Source of the DNA: Faeciplasma sp964650705
GTDB taxonomy: Bacteria; Bacillota; Clostridia; Oscillospirales; Ruminococcaceae
Direction: 5' to 3'
Assembly (NCBI GenBank): GCA_964650705.1
Contig: CAZYUJ010000014.1
Coordinates: 1-43,508, forward strand
Length of the DNA: 43,508 nt
The notes under the pieces are model-generated. The model did not search any database. It saw only the letters and a program-made list of their open reading frames with translations, and was not told where the DNA came from. This document shows positions 1-8,997 of the stretch, in pieces (position 1 is the first letter of the stretch; each line of letters begins with the position of its first letter). The position numbers and the translations under genes are program-made.

Positions 1-177
1 AAAAGTAGTATGCGAGTAGTACAAAAGGGGTAAACCCGTTGCAAAGGGTGGTATAGCATTGTATAGCTTGGTATGCCGTGTCCGGCTTAAACCTTCCCGT
101 GGCAGACAAACATTACTCTGATCATAAAGATAAGCTCCGTTCTTTTAAAATTGATCTATCCTAATCTGTATTGATTT

Positions 178-206
178 ATTATAATCAATCTAAGGCAAAA
201 AGTCAA
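178..206 (-). promoter_or_regulatory. sigma-A-type promoter reading off the left edge
   Basis: On the minus strand a TTGACT -35 box (206-201) and a perfect TATAAT -10 box (183-178) are separated by 17 bp. Transcription would start near 171 and run leftwards, so a divergent gene is expected outside the window. Confidence 0.6.
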
Positions 207-260
207 CCGAATTTGTCAGATTGCATAACTGTTATAGGATACTTTTTTGCACTTTAATAA

Positions 261-289
261 TTGCGCTGTGGTGTAATTCGTGATATAAT
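261..289 (+). promoter_or_regulatory. extended -10 promoter of the AraC-type regulator gene
   Basis: TATAAT at 284-289 is preceded by TG at 281-282, an extended -10 element. The -35 region 17 bp upstream (TTGCGC, 261-266) is weak, as is usual for extended -10 promoters. The start of transcription would be about 45 bases ahead of the regulator gene. Confidence 0.55.
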
Positions 290-341
290 TATTGCATTAA
301 ACCTTGATTTTATTGCGTGAAGTAAAAGGAGGGCGGCATTC

Positions 342-1208
342 GTGATGACCAATAAGCTATATTCTCCGATCGGCGAGCCATATTTGTGCTATCGTAATCA
401 AACAAAAGAAAACGTCCATTCTCCGCTCATTCCCTATCACCGACATGACGCCTTTGAAATATACCTGTTTTTGGGCGGTAACATGAAGCTATACATTGAG
501 CAATCCTGCTTTTTGTGCAAGCCGGGGGAAATGTATCTGATAAGCCCCGATCAGTTTCACACCGTTTCCTGTAACGGCGACTGTGAATATGACAGAATAA
601 TCATTAACATCAAAGACGAGCTTGTCAGAAAAATGTCCTATGAGGACGTTTATTTGGGCGAATGTTTCAGCATCGAGAGCCTTGATCAAGTCAAGCACAT
701 TGCGCTCAGCGAAAGCGAGCTTGATGAATTTTTAACGCTCTTGCATCAGTTCCAAGAAATGAGGATCAGAGCCGAATTCGGATACAGCCTTCTGACAAAC
801 GCTTATCTGACACAGATACTGGTGTTCATTAACCGTCTGTTTTTGCATCAGCGCCTTGAGGGCAGCAAGAACATCATGCCGCCGCTGGTTCAAAACGTTA
901 TGGAATATATCCGTGAGCATTTGAGCGAACAGATCACTTTGGAGGAGCTTTCCGAAAAGTTCTTCTTCAACGGAAAGTACATAAGCCGTTGCTTCAAAAA
1001 GCACACGGGACTCACTATCAGGACTTATATTTTAGACCAGCGCATCGCTATGGCAAAAAAGCTTTTGTCTGAGGGGAGCAACGTATCCGAGGCTTGCTAT
1101 AGATCGGGTTTTTCGGATTATGCAAACTTTATTCGCAGCTTCACGAACGCTGTCGGCGTATCCCCCGGCAAGTATTCAAGGCAAATAAACGACCAAGAAC
1201 AAGTATAG
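342..1208 (+). CDS. AraC-family transcriptional regulator, cupin sensor plus HTH
   Basis: Cytoplasmic DNA-binding regulator of about 288 residues. The N-terminal half carries a cupin-like segment with YHRHDAFEIY, the usual small-molecule sensing pocket of this family. The C-terminal 100 residues hold two helix-turn-helix motifs (ITLEELSEKF and VSEACYRSGFSDYANF, ending VGVSPGKYS), diagnostic of AraC/XylS. GTG at 342 and ATG at 345 both fit the AAGGAGG site at 326-332. The gene runs tail to tail with the GH3 beta-glucosidase and shares a terminator with it, so control of that sugar gene is possible but not shown; the divergent gene off the left edge is an equally good target. Effector unknown. 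Confidence 0.85.
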   Translation: MMTNKLYSPIGEPYLCYRNQTKENVHSPLIPYHRHDAFEIYLFLGGNMKLYIEQSCFLCKPGEMYLISPDQFHTVSCNGDCEYDRIIINIKDELVRKMSYEDVYLGECFSIESLDQVKHIALSESELDEFLTLLHQFQEMRIRAEFGYSLLTNAYLTQILVFINRLFLHQRLEGSKNIMPPLVQNVMEYIREHLSEQITLEELSEKFFFNGKYISRCFKKHTGLTIRTYILDQRIAMAKKLLSEGSNVSEACYRSGFSDYANFIRSFTNAVGVSPGKYSRQINDQEQV

Positions 1209-1265
1209 AACGGGTATCAACAAAGCTATCCCGACGTTAAGACTCACAAAATGCTTGATAAATCA

Positions 1266-1298
1266 AAAATCCCGCCCTATACGGACGGGATTTTTATT
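1266..1298. terminator. bidirectional intrinsic terminator
   Basis: The arms AAAAATCCCG-CC and GGACGGGATTTTT pair around a short loop, with T-runs on both strands. It separates the convergent AraC regulator and GH3 genes and can stop both. Confidence 0.75.
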
Positions 1299-3434
1299 TT
1301 ATTTTTCGAGTACAAATCTTGCTTCGTTTGCGGTCAAGCTGTCTGTGCCTATCCAAATGCTGAACTCGCCTGCTTCGCTGACGAAGTTCATGTCGGCATC
1401 ATAGAATCTTAGCATCTCCTCGGTTATATCAAAGCTGACCTCACGGCTCTCGCCGCCTGCAAGACGGATCTTTTGAACACCCTTGAGCTCTCGAAGAGGT
1501 CTTACGACACTGCCCTTAATATCTCTGATATAGAGCTGGACGGGTTCAAAAGCTTCGATATCGCTCTTGTTGGTGACTGTTACCGTTGCCGTAACGGCTG
1601 TGTCATCTGTGAGGATGCCGCTGCTGAGCGCTATGGGAGAATACTCGACCTCGCTGTAAGAAAGTCCGTATCCGAAGGGATAGAGCGGTTCGTTGGGAAC
1701 GTCCATATAGTTAGAGGAATAGGGCACGAAGCCGAACTTTTTGGGCTTGGGTCTTCCGGTTGCGAACGAAGAATAGCTGATCGGGAGCTGGCCTGTTGAA
1801 TATGGGAAGCTCATTGAAAGTCTGCCGGAAGGGTTGACCTTGCCGAAGAGGATATCTGCAACAGCGTAGCTTCCGCAGGAGCCGGGCAGCCAAGCCTCAA
1901 CCAAAGCATTTGTCTTTTTGGCAACCTCAGGCAAAACGAGCGGTCTTCCGCCGAATAAAACGACAGCGGTGTTTTGATTGATCTCATAGACTTTATCAAA
2001 GAGTTTTCTGTGAGGAAGGGGAAGCGAAATGTCCGAAATGCTCATGGATTCGCCGGTCGTTGTGTGATCCTCACCGAGACAAAGAACGACAGCATCAGCG
2101 TTTTTCACAGCATCAAGCATTTCATCCGTCACGTCATCGGTCACAAAGAAGGTTATATCCGTTTCACCGTAAAGCTCCTCAAAAGCCTGCTTCAGAGTCA
2201 CTGTCTTTTCCTTATCGACAAAGAGCGCCCACGAGCCTGTTATAAGCTTGGAATCTGCAAGTGAGCCAACGACAACGAGCTTTTTCGATCTATCGAGCGG
2301 CAAAATGCCGTCATTTTTCAAAAGAACTGTCGTTTCCTCGGCGGCACGGCGGGAAAGCGCCTTATGCTCATCACAGAAACAGAACTTCTTTTCGTCCTCG
2401 GCAGAAGCATCCTTATAAGGATTTTCAAAAAGTCCGAGATCGTTTTTAAGCTCTAACACTCGCATGACCGCTTCATCGAGAAGCTTTATATCGACCTCGC
2501 CCGAATTGATAAGCTCCTCAAGGTTTTCGATATAGCTTCGGCTGACCATGTCGATATCACAGCCCGCTATGATAGCCTTCTTTGCGGCATCACGGTGATC
2601 CAAAGAGGTCGAATGTGCGATAGTCTCTTGAATTGCGCCATAGTCAGAGATAACGACGCCTTCAAATCCCATGTCGTCACGCAAAATGTCACGCAAAAGC
2701 TTTTTGCTTGTTGTGCAGGGCTTGCGGTCAACGGTGTTGAAAGCGGTCATAACAAGCTTTACACCTGCGTCCACAGCGGCACGGTAGGAAGGAAGATGAT
2801 CTTCATAAAGCGTGTGCTCGCTTATTTCGGTCACGTTATAATCTCTTCCTGCGACAGCGGCACCGTATGCGGCGAAGTGTTTTACGCAAGCGGCAACCTT
2901 TCCTTTTTCGGAAACGTCATCACCCTGGAAGCCCTTGACCTGTGCCTGAGCCATTGTGCAGTTAAGCCAAACGTCCTCGCCCGTTGATTCCATACATCTT
3001 CCCCAGCGGCTGTCTCTGACAAGATCGACCATCGGGGAGAAGGTTACATGAAGTCCGGCAGCCGAGCATTCCTTTGCGGCTGCCGATGCAAGCTCATACG
3101 CCAGCTCGGGATCAAAGCTCGAGCCGATCGCTATCGGCACGGGGAAGCCCGTCTTATAGCCGTGGATGACGTCGAGCATAAACAATGCAGGAATATGGTG
3201 AGGCTGAGCCGCCATCATTTTGTTTTGGAGATCGATCAAATGCTCGGCGCCGTGCTCGCCCAAAAGGCTTCCCACACGGTAGGGCTTTTCCTTTTCCATT
3301 TTGGCAAAGCTCATCGCAGGACCTGTCAAAACGTCGACGTCGCCCAAAAATGCGCCGTATAGCTGAACAAGCTGTTCAACCTTTTCCTGAACGCTCATAT
3401 CGTTAAGAAGCGCTGTAAGTTTCGATTTTTCCAT
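1299..3434 (-). CDS. bglX: glycoside hydrolase family 3 beta-glucosidase, BglX type
   Basis: Retaining exo-glycosidase of 711 residues that releases glucose or a related sugar from the non-reducing ends of oligosaccharides. Residues 1-330 form the GH3 TIM-barrel with the KHF substrate-binding motif (185-187) and the nucleophile in VISDYGAI (Asp264). Residues 360-590 are the GH3 C-terminal alpha/beta domain (LCLGEDHTTTGE, WLPGSCGS), and the last 90 residues a fibronectin-III-like domain, the usual bglX layout. There is no signal peptide, so the enzyme should act in the cytoplasm on imported cello-oligosaccharides or other glycans. The start is set by AAGGAGA at 3447-3441. It has its own promoter and no partner gene. 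Exact substrate cannot be read from sequence. Confidence 0.9.
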   Translation of the reverse strand: MEKSKLTALLNDMSVQEKVEQLVQLYGAFLGDVDVLTGPAMSFAKMEKEKPYRVGSLLGEHGAEHLIDLQNKMMAAQPHHIPALFMLDVIHGYKTGFPVPIAIGSSFDPELAYELASAAAKECSAAGLHVTFSPMVDLVRDSRWGRCMESTGEDVWLNCTMAQAQVKGFQGDDVSEKGKVAACVKHFAAYGAAVAGRDYNVTEISEHTLYEDHLPSYRAAVDAGVKLVMTAFNTVDRKPCTTSKKLLRDILRDDMGFEGVVISDYGAIQETIAHSTSLDHRDAAKKAIIAGCDIDMVSRSYIENLEELINSGEVDIKLLDEAVMRVLELKNDLGLFENPYKDASAEDEKKFCFCDEHKALSRRAAEETTVLLKNDGILPLDRSKKLVVVGSLADSKLITGSWALFVDKEKTVTLKQAFEELYGETDITFFVTDDVTDEMLDAVKNADAVVLCLGEDHTTTGESMSISDISLPLPHRKLFDKVYEINQNTAVVLFGGRPLVLPEVAKKTNALVEAWLPGSCGSYAVADILFGKVNPSGRLSMSFPYSTGQLPISYSSFATGRPKPKKFGFVPYSSNYMDVPNEPLYPFGYGLSYSEVEYSPIALSSGILTDDTAVTATVTVTNKSDIEAFEPVQLYIRDIKGSVVRPLRELKGVQKIRLAGGESREVSFDITEEMLRFYDADMNFVSEAGEFSIWIGTDSLTANEARFVLEK

Positions 3435-3476
3435 AACCGTTCTCCTTATGTATAAAAATTTAATACTTCAATTTTG

Positions 3477-3505
3477 ATTATACATATAAATGCTGATTTA
3501 GGCAA
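3477..3505 (-). promoter_or_regulatory. promoter of the GH3 beta-glucosidase gene
   Basis: On the minus strand TTGCCT (3505-3500) and TATAAT (3482-3477) are separated by 17 bp. It points at bglX, whose start codon lies about 43 bases downstream of the -10 box. Confidence 0.6.
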
Positions 3506-3561
3506 GGGGGTTGAGGTTTAATATTTTGATATTTATTAATTTTAATTCACAAAGATACTTA

Positions 3562-3590
3562 TTGAAAAATAAAGCCGGCTATGCTATAAT
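3562..3590 (+). promoter_or_regulatory. promoter of the metF-metH operon
   Basis: TTGAAA (3562-3567), a 17-bp spacer and TATAAT (3585-3590), with TG at 3582-3583 adding an extended -10. The leader is only about 26 bases, too short for an S-box or cobalamin riboswitch, so control must act at the promoter or elsewhere. Confidence 0.75.
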
Positions 3591-3622
3591 TCAATTAATC
3601 ACACATTAAAGGACTAAAGCCT

Positions 3623-4498
3623 ATGAAAATTATCGACATTTTAAACGGGGACAAGCTCTCGCTTTCGTTCGAGGTTTTCCCTCCCAAGACCCAGACAAGC
3701 TTTGAAAGCGTTAAGACCGCCACCGAGGAGATAGCTCGCCTTCAGCCCTCGTTCATGAGCGTTACATACGGGGCAGGCGGCGGCACGAGCAAATACACCT
3801 TAGACATCGCAAAAAACATCAAATCTCTTTACGGTGTTCCGACTTTGGCACACTTGACCTGTGTATCCTCGACGAGAGAGACCGTTCGTGAAAAGATCGA
3901 TAAGATCAAGGAAGCTGGGATCGAAAACGTCATGGCGCTCAGAGGCGACATCCCCCAGCACCTTGCTGACTCCGACAGATCAGCGTGGGACTATAAGCAC
4001 GCGATCGAGCTTGTAAGAGAGCTTAAGGAATCGGGATATGATTTTTGTGTCGGCGGTGCGTGCTACCCGGAGATACATCCCGAAAGCGAGAATCAGAAAG
4101 AGGATATCTTGCATCTTAAAGAAAAGGTTGACGCAGGATGCGATTTTTTGACCACTCAGATGTTTTTCGACAACAATCTTTTATATAATTTCCTTTATAA
4201 GATCCGTGAGGCAGGCATTACCGTGCCGATAATCCCCGGCATCATGCCGATCACCAATGCGAATCAGGTCGAGCGAGCTATAAAGCTTTCCGGCTCGTTC
4301 ATCCCTCAAAGATTCAAGAGCTTGGTGGACAAGTTCGGAAACTCCCCTGCCGCCATGAAGCAGGCAGGTATTGCCTATGCAACAGATCAGATAATCGACC
4401 TTTATGCTAACGGAATCAAGAACGTACACGTCTATTCGATGAACAAGCCGGACGTTGCCGAGAAGATAAGGGCAAATCTGAGCGATATTTTGGGATGA
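3623..4498 (+). CDS. metF: methylenetetrahydrofolate reductase
   Basis: Flavin enzyme of 291 residues that reduces 5,10-methylene-THF to 5-methyl-THF, the methyl donor used by the methionine synthase encoded two genes downstream. Family marks are the N-terminal SFEVFPPK, the VTYGAGG segment and the ALRGDIP loop of the TIM barrel; length is normal. AAAGGA lies about 10 bases before the ATG. The stop overlaps the start of the next gene as ATGA, so translation is coupled and the three genes form one methionine operon. In anaerobes such an enzyme can also link to the Wood-Ljungdahl methyl branch, but the neighbours favour methionine synthesis. Confidence 0.95.
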   Translation: MKIIDILNGDKLSLSFEVFPPKTQTSFESVKTATEEIARLQPSFMSVTYGAGGGTSKYTLDIAKNIKSLYGVPTLAHLTCVSSTRETVREKIDKIKEAGIENVMALRGDIPQHLADSDRSAWDYKHAIELVRELKESGYDFCVGGACYPEIHPESENQKEDILHLKEKVDAGCDFLTTQMFFDNNLLYNFLYKIREAGITVPIIPGIMPITNANQVERAIKLSGSFIPQRFKSLVDKFGNSPAAMKQAGIAYATDQIIDLYANGIKNVHVYSMNKPDVAEKIRANLSDILG

Positions 4499-5157
4499 TG
4501 AGCAGTATTAGAGTTATGACGTTTGACACGCCGCCTGTGTGTGAGCGTGAGGTTTTGCGATATGCTTACTGCCGTGAAGCTGATGAAGCTACCGTGAGCT
4601 TGATGAGAGGATGCATCGCATCAGCACTCCCATCGCTTTCGTATAAGGTCTGCTATGCCGTTTTTGATGTGAATGTTACGGGCGATGAATGTGACTTCGG
4701 CGTGTTTTGTGTTAAATCAAAAGACCTCGCAAAGAATCTTTCGGAGTGTGAACGTGTGCTTCTGTTCGGCGCAACGGTCGGGCTGGAGCTTGATAGGCTT
4801 ATCGAGCGTGAGGCTCGTCTTTCCCCGTCAAAGGCGCTGTTTTTACAGGCATTCGGTGCCGAAAGGATCGAGGCGCTGTGCGATATGTTCTGTGAGCGCT
4901 TTGAAAAGGAAAACGGTGTTTCGCTTGCTCCTCGCTTCAGCTCGGGATACGGCGACCTTGATATCAAAACACAAAGAGATATTTTCGGAGTACTGAATCC
5001 TCAAAAGAATATCGGATTATTTTTGAACGAAAGCATGCTGATGTCGCCTTCGAAATCGGTGACCGCCTTTGCGGGTATATCAAAAAGAAAAGCATCGGTG
5101 ATCACAAACAGATGCTATATGTGTGGGAACGATAAATGTTCCTTCAGGAGAATATAA
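4495..5157 (+). CDS. stand-alone methionine synthase reactivation-domain protein
   Basis: A 220-residue protein related to the activation (SAM-binding) region of cobalamin-dependent methionine synthase. It is an independent gene here, and the methionine synthase just downstream lacks that domain, so the two probably work together: this protein would position SAM for reductive re-methylation of oxidised cob(II)alamin. It ends in a cysteine-rich tail, CYMCGNDKCSF, that could bind metal or a cluster. It starts inside the metF stop (ATGATG, 4495 or 4498) and its stop overlaps the metH start as TAATG. The function rests on family resemblance and the complementary domain loss in MetH; the electron donor is unknown. 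Confidence 0.8.
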   Translation: MMSSIRVMTFDTPPVCEREVLRYAYCREADEATVSLMRGCIASALPSLSYKVCYAVFDVNVTGDECDFGVFCVKSKDLAKNLSECERVLLFGATVGLELDRLIEREARLSPSKALFLQAFGAERIEALCDMFCERFEKENGVSLAPRFSSGYGDLDIKTQRDIFGVLNPQKNIGLFLNESMLMSPSKSVTAFAGISKRKASVITNRCYMCGNDKCSFRRI

Positions 5158-7553
5158 TGAACTTCAGAGAATTTTTGAAAAACAATATAGTTATCCTCGA
5201 CGGCGGAATGGGAACACTTTTGCAGTCAATGGGACTTCGTGCAGGCGAAGCGCCGGAGATGTGGAACCTTACTCATCCCGAGGTCATAGCCGATATCCAT
5301 AAGGCTTATTATGATGCAGGAAGCAACGTCGTTTCGACAAATACATTCGGTGCGAACTGCTTGAAGTTTTCGTCTGATGAGCTTGATGACATTATTAAAA
5401 GCGCTATCCAAAATGTCGAAAATGCTCGCAGTCAAAGCAGATCGAGCAGTGAAAAATTCATAGCGCTTGATATCGGCCCTACGGGCAGACTTTTGAAGCC
5501 GCTCGGCGATTTAGATTTTGAGGACGCAGTCGGCGTTTTCGCCGAAACCGTCAAGCTTGGTGTCAAGCACGGCGCTGAGCTTATAATCATTGAAACGATG
5601 ACTGACAGCTATGAGACGAAAGCGGCACTTTTGGCGGCAAAGGAAAACTCAGACCTTCCCGTTATCGTGACTAATGCATATAACGAGGACGGAAAGCTTT
5701 TGACGGGCGCATCGCCCGAGGCGATGGCGGCACTCATAGAAGGCATGGGAGCTGACGCTTTAGGCGCAAACTGTTCGCTTGGGCCGAAGCAGCTCGAAGG
5801 AGTTATTAAGAAACTTTTGGCTTGTTCTTCAATTCCCGTTGTGCTGAAACCGAACGCAGGTCTGCCCAAAACCGAGAACGGAAAAACGACCTTTGACGTC
5901 GGCGCTGATGAATTCGCTCACACCGTGTTTGAGCTTATCGATCAGGGCGTGAGAGTTGCAGGCGGATGCTGCGGCACAACGCCCGAATATATCAAGGCGC
6001 TTTCTCAGTTGGTCGAGGGAACGCCCCCCGTGCCGACCACAGATAAGGGGCTTACTGTAATTTCGTCATATGAGCGAGCTGTGGAGTTCGGAAACGCCCC
6101 TATCCTTATCGGTGAAAGGATCAACCCGACGGGCAAGAAGCGCTTTAAGCAAGCTCTTGTTGAAAACGACATCAACTATATCCTCTCCGAGGGCGTCAGG
6201 CAACAGGAAAAGGGTGTTCACGTTTTGGATGTTAACGTGGGTCTGCCGGATATTGATGAAGCGAAGATGCTTAAAAGCGTTGTGTGCGAGCTACAGGCGA
6301 TCACTCCCCTTCCCTTACAGATAGATACATCAAACATCGAAGCGATGGAATCGGCTTTGCGCCGCTATAACGGCAAGGCGATGATAAACTCGGTAAACGG
6401 AAAGCGCGAAAGCATGGAAGCCGTTTTCCCGCTTGTGAAGAAATACGGCGGAGTAGCTGTTGCGCTGACACTTGATGAAAACGGAATTCCTGAAACTGCC
6501 GAGGGCAGAGTCGAAATCGCAAAGAAGATCTTGGAGTGTGCCCGAAAATACGGCATATCCAAAAAGGATATTGTTTTTGACACGCTTGCCATGACCGTAA
6601 GCGCTGACAAAAACGCCGCAAAAACCACCCTTGAGGCTCTCAAGAGGATCAATGAGGAGCTTGGCTGCAAGACCTCTTTGGGGATATCTAACGTATCGTT
6701 CGGTCTGCCGAACCGTGATGCAATCAACTCAACGTTCTTTTCTCTTGCGCTTGATAACGGCCTCAGTGCCGCGATCATGAACCCATATTCAGCGGATATG
6801 ATGAAGACCTATTACACCTATAACGCTCTTATGGGGCTGGACGGTAATTTTGAGGAGTATATTGCAAACGCCGAATTGTTCCTTTACTCGGCGGGGGCTG
6901 TTGTTAGTCCCTCGAAAAAAGCAGACGGTGAATATAGCTCCGAGCTGATGAACGCCATCGTCAAGGGCTTCAAGGACAGGGCAGGCGAGATCACGAAGGA
7001 GCTTTTGAAACAGCGTGAGCCTCTTGATATCGTCAACGGTGAAATAATTCCTGCTTTGAATGTTGCGGGAAAGGGATATGAAGAAAAGAGGATCTATTTG
7101 CCACAGCTTTTGATGAGCGCCGAAGCGGCAAAATCCGCTTTTGAAAGCATTAAGAGCTCGATGTCGGGCAAAAGAGCACAAGATAAGGGCAGATTCATCA
7201 TCGCCACCGTCAAGGGGGATATTCACGATATCGGAAAGAATATCGTTAAGCTTTTGCTTGAAAACTATGGCTTTGACGTCATCGACCTCGGAAAGGACGT
7301 TCCGCCCGAGGCGATCGTCGAAAAGGCGATAGAGACACACGCTCCGCTCGTCGGACTTTCGGCGCTTATGACGACCACGGTTCCCGCGATGGAGAAGACC
7401 ATCAAACAGCTCAGAGCCAAGGCACCTTGGTGTAAGATCGTTGTCGGCGGAGCAGTCCTGACTCAAGAATATGCGGACAAGATCGGCGCTGACAAATATG
7501 CACACGATGCAATGGAGACTGTGCGCTATGCCGAAGAAATAATGAAAATATAA
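5157..7553 (+). CDS. metH: cobalamin-dependent methionine synthase, short form
   Basis: About 798 residues; transfers the methyl group of 5-methyl-THF through methylcobalamin to homocysteine. In order: homocysteine-binding barrel (about 1-290) with the zinc ligands in GGCCGT; pterin-binding barrel (about 310-570, GERINPTGKKRFKQAL); helical cap (about 590-680); cobalamin-binding Rossmann domain with the lower-ligand motif DIHDIG. The C-terminal SAM reactivation domain of the E. coli enzyme, about 330 residues, is absent and is replaced by the preceding gene. An upstream in-frame ATG at 5136 would add seven residues, but AGGAG at 5146-5150 and the TAATG junction fix the start at 5157. Confidence 0.95.
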   Translation: MNFREFLKNNIVILDGGMGTLLQSMGLRAGEAPEMWNLTHPEVIADIHKAYYDAGSNVVSTNTFGANCLKFSSDELDDIIKSAIQNVENARSQSRSSSEKFIALDIGPTGRLLKPLGDLDFEDAVGVFAETVKLGVKHGAELIIIETMTDSYETKAALLAAKENSDLPVIVTNAYNEDGKLLTGASPEAMAALIEGMGADALGANCSLGPKQLEGVIKKLLACSSIPVVLKPNAGLPKTENGKTTFDVGADEFAHTVFELIDQGVRVAGGCCGTTPEYIKALSQLVEGTPPVPTTDKGLTVISSYERAVEFGNAPILIGERINPTGKKRFKQALVENDINYILSEGVRQQEKGVHVLDVNVGLPDIDEAKMLKSVVCELQAITPLPLQIDTSNIEAMESALRRYNGKAMINSVNGKRESMEAVFPLVKKYGGVAVALTLDENGIPETAEGRVEIAKKILECARKYGISKKDIVFDTLAMTVSADKNAAKTTLEALKRINEELGCKTSLGISNVSFGLPNRDAINSTFFSLALDNGLSAAIMNPYSADMMKTYYTYNALMGLDGNFEEYIANAELFLYSAGAVVSPSKKADGEYSSELMNAIVKGFKDRAGEITKELLKQREPLDIVNGEIIPALNVAGKGYEEKRIYLPQLLMSAEAAKSAFESIKSSMSGKRAQDKGRFIIATVKGDIHDIGKNIVKLLLENYGFDVIDLGKDVPPEAIVEKAIETHAPLVGLSALMTTTVPAMEKTIKQLRAKAPWCKIVVGGAVLTQEYADKIGADKYAHDAMETVRYAEEIMKI

Positions 7554-7557
7554 AATA

Positions 7558-7592
7558 AAGCAGACTTTCCTATCCGGAGAGTCTGCTTTTTA
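7558..7592. terminator. bidirectional terminator after metH
   Basis: AAGCAGACT and AGTCTGCTT pair with further bases beneath the loop, followed by TTTT. It ends the methionine operon and also faces the convergent minus-strand gene at 7595. Confidence 0.8.
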
Positions 7593-7594
7593 AA

Positions 7595-8251
7595 TCAATT
7601 CGGAGTTTCGGCTATTGAATTACAGCCGTCCAAGCCATAGGTATAGCTGCCGTTTTCGGTCTCATATGTAAACCTTATAACATCCTGAGGCCAAACTGCT
7701 GAATATACGACCTCATCGGTTTCGAAGTCCTTAACCGTAAACTTTACCTTTATATTCTCAATTGCGAAGCCGTTGAGCATCTGTATCTCAGCACATTCAT
7801 AGATTCCCCAAGGGCTTCCCTGTTTGATGTTGAATTCCATGAAGCTGTTTGCGTCGATGACGATCGCCGTACAGTTGACCAAAATATCGACTCCTCGGCT
7901 TTCAAGCTGTTTCAGATATGCACGGTTTGTAGCCAAAGCCATCTCTCGAGTGATTTCGTCCATCGTGACGACATAGTTTCCGTTTTTGTCGAGATATCTG
8001 CCCTGGATGTTAGAATACTTATCTGCAAGCTCCTCGGGAGTTCCGCCGTAAAAGCTCTGACAGGTCTCAGGTGTGAAGACGAACTTGTGAAGCTCAGAAT
8101 CAGACGTATAGTCCGAAATATATGAGCCCAACATCGCCAAAGCAAATAATATAGCTACTATGATCAGCGCAACTATCGCTTTCTTATACTTGAGTGAGTA
8201 ATACCAACTCATGATCCTCGTATAAAAGCCCCAGCTTTTAAGCTTGCTCAT
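7595..8251 (-). CDS. single-pass membrane protein of unknown function
   Basis: Not recognised. The 218-residue product has a basic N-terminus, one strong hydrophobic segment (about residues 26-45) and then a soluble domain of about 170 residues, so it is probably membrane-anchored with an extracytoplasmic domain. That domain ends in a beta-rich part with WPQDVIRFTYETENGSYTYG. A GGAAAGGCGG purine-rich site precedes the ATG. It stands alone between the methionine operon, with which it converges, and the nitroreductase gene. No enzymatic motif was seen. Confidence 0.6.
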   Translation of the reverse strand: MSKLKSWGFYTRIMSWYYSLKYKKAIVALIIVAILFALAMLGSYISDYTSDSELHKFVFTPETCQSFYGGTPEELADKYSNIQGRYLDKNGNYVVTMDEITREMALATNRAYLKQLESRGVDILVNCTAIVIDANSFMEFNIKQGSPWGIYECAEIQMLNGFAIENIKVKFTVKDFETDEVVYSAVWPQDVIRFTYETENGSYTYGLDGCNSIAETPN

Positions 8252-8327
8252 ATTCTCGCCGCCTTTCCTTTAAAGTCACATACCAAAGTATTTTACAACA
8301 TTTTGAGACAAAAAGCAACCCCCACGG

Positions 8328-8996
8328 TCATTCCCATTCAAAGTTTTCTTTTCCTGCGCCTATCTCAAAATGATATTTGACGATTCCAAGATCCATTTTT
8401 GCATACGGCCCCATCAACGCTTTGGCTTTGACCTTTGAGCCGCTCTGAGTCAGATAAAACTTTTGCTGATTCACGGCTGTAGGCGCCAGAAGCGCCGCCT
8501 CGACTCCGCGCTTGAACCAATCGGGAGAAGATGACGTGATGTTCGAGACTTCTTCGGGCGCTTTTGATCTTCTTACAATTCCGTGATTTCTGCCGTGACC
8601 GACAGATATAACAACTGTCAGCTTTTCGCCCTTTTCGATCCTGAAGGCATCGGGAACCTTTGAATACGTCAAGGCGACCCAACAGGTGTGAAGCCCAAGC
8701 TGCTGAGCTTTGAGCACCAAACGCTCGCCGTAATATCCGCACTTTTCCTCAAGCTCACGGCACTTTCTTCCGACAAGCGCAAAATAGTTGTTGACGCCCG
8801 AAAAGTTTCCATAGTGAGCCATAAAGCCGGAAAAAGCCTTAGGCTCGTTCAACACGAGCTGGAAATTAAGGCCGCCTTCTTCGTTTATGGCTTCGATCTC
8901 GCGCATCAGCTCGCAAACGATCTCTTCCTCAATAGGAACATCCTTATACTGTCTGACGCTGTGGCGCTTTTTGATAGCTTCCATCAGATCCATCAT
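8328..8996 (-). CDS. nitroreductase-family flavoprotein
   Basis: FMN-dependent oxidoreductase fold of about 222 residues. The N-terminal KKRHSVRQYKD motif is the FMN-phosphate-binding signature, and the mid-part (LHTCWVALTYSKV) and ALLAPTAVNQQKF fit the putative-nitroreductase (TM1586-like) branch. It is presumably cytoplasmic and uses NAD(P)H; substrate unknown. An upstream TTG at 9014 would add six residues, but TGAGGAG at 9006-9000 supports the ATG at 8996, which follows the apbE stop (TGA, 9000-8998) by a single base. Translation is therefore coupled to apbE, placing it with the flavin and Rnf genes. Confidence 0.85.
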   Translation of the reverse strand: MMDLMEAIKKRHSVRQYKDVPIEEEIVCELMREIEAINEEGGLNFQLVLNEPKAFSGFMAHYGNFSGVNNYFALVGRKCRELEEKCGYYGERLVLKAQQLGLHTCWVALTYSKVPDAFRIEKGEKLTVVISVGHGRNHGIVRRSKAPEEVSNITSSSPDWFKRGVEAALLAPTAVNQQKFYLTQSGSKVKAKALMGPYAKMDLGIVKYHFEIGAGKENFEWE

Positions 8997-8997
8997 A

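Larger units (their letters stand above)
1..341. other. intergenic region at the left edge with two divergent promoters
   Basis: No open frame of useful length or RNA gene was recognised here. The stretch holds a minus-strand promoter reading out of the window and a plus-strand promoter for the AraC-type regulator, listed separately. Positions 1-110 are G-rich with small degenerate repeats of GTATAGC and GGTATGCC, which may be the untranslated leader of a gene beyond the left edge. Confidence 0.6.

Noticed and set aside
3591..3622. SAM or cobalamin riboswitch ahead of metF
   Set aside because: The leader after the strong promoter is about 26 bases, too short for either.
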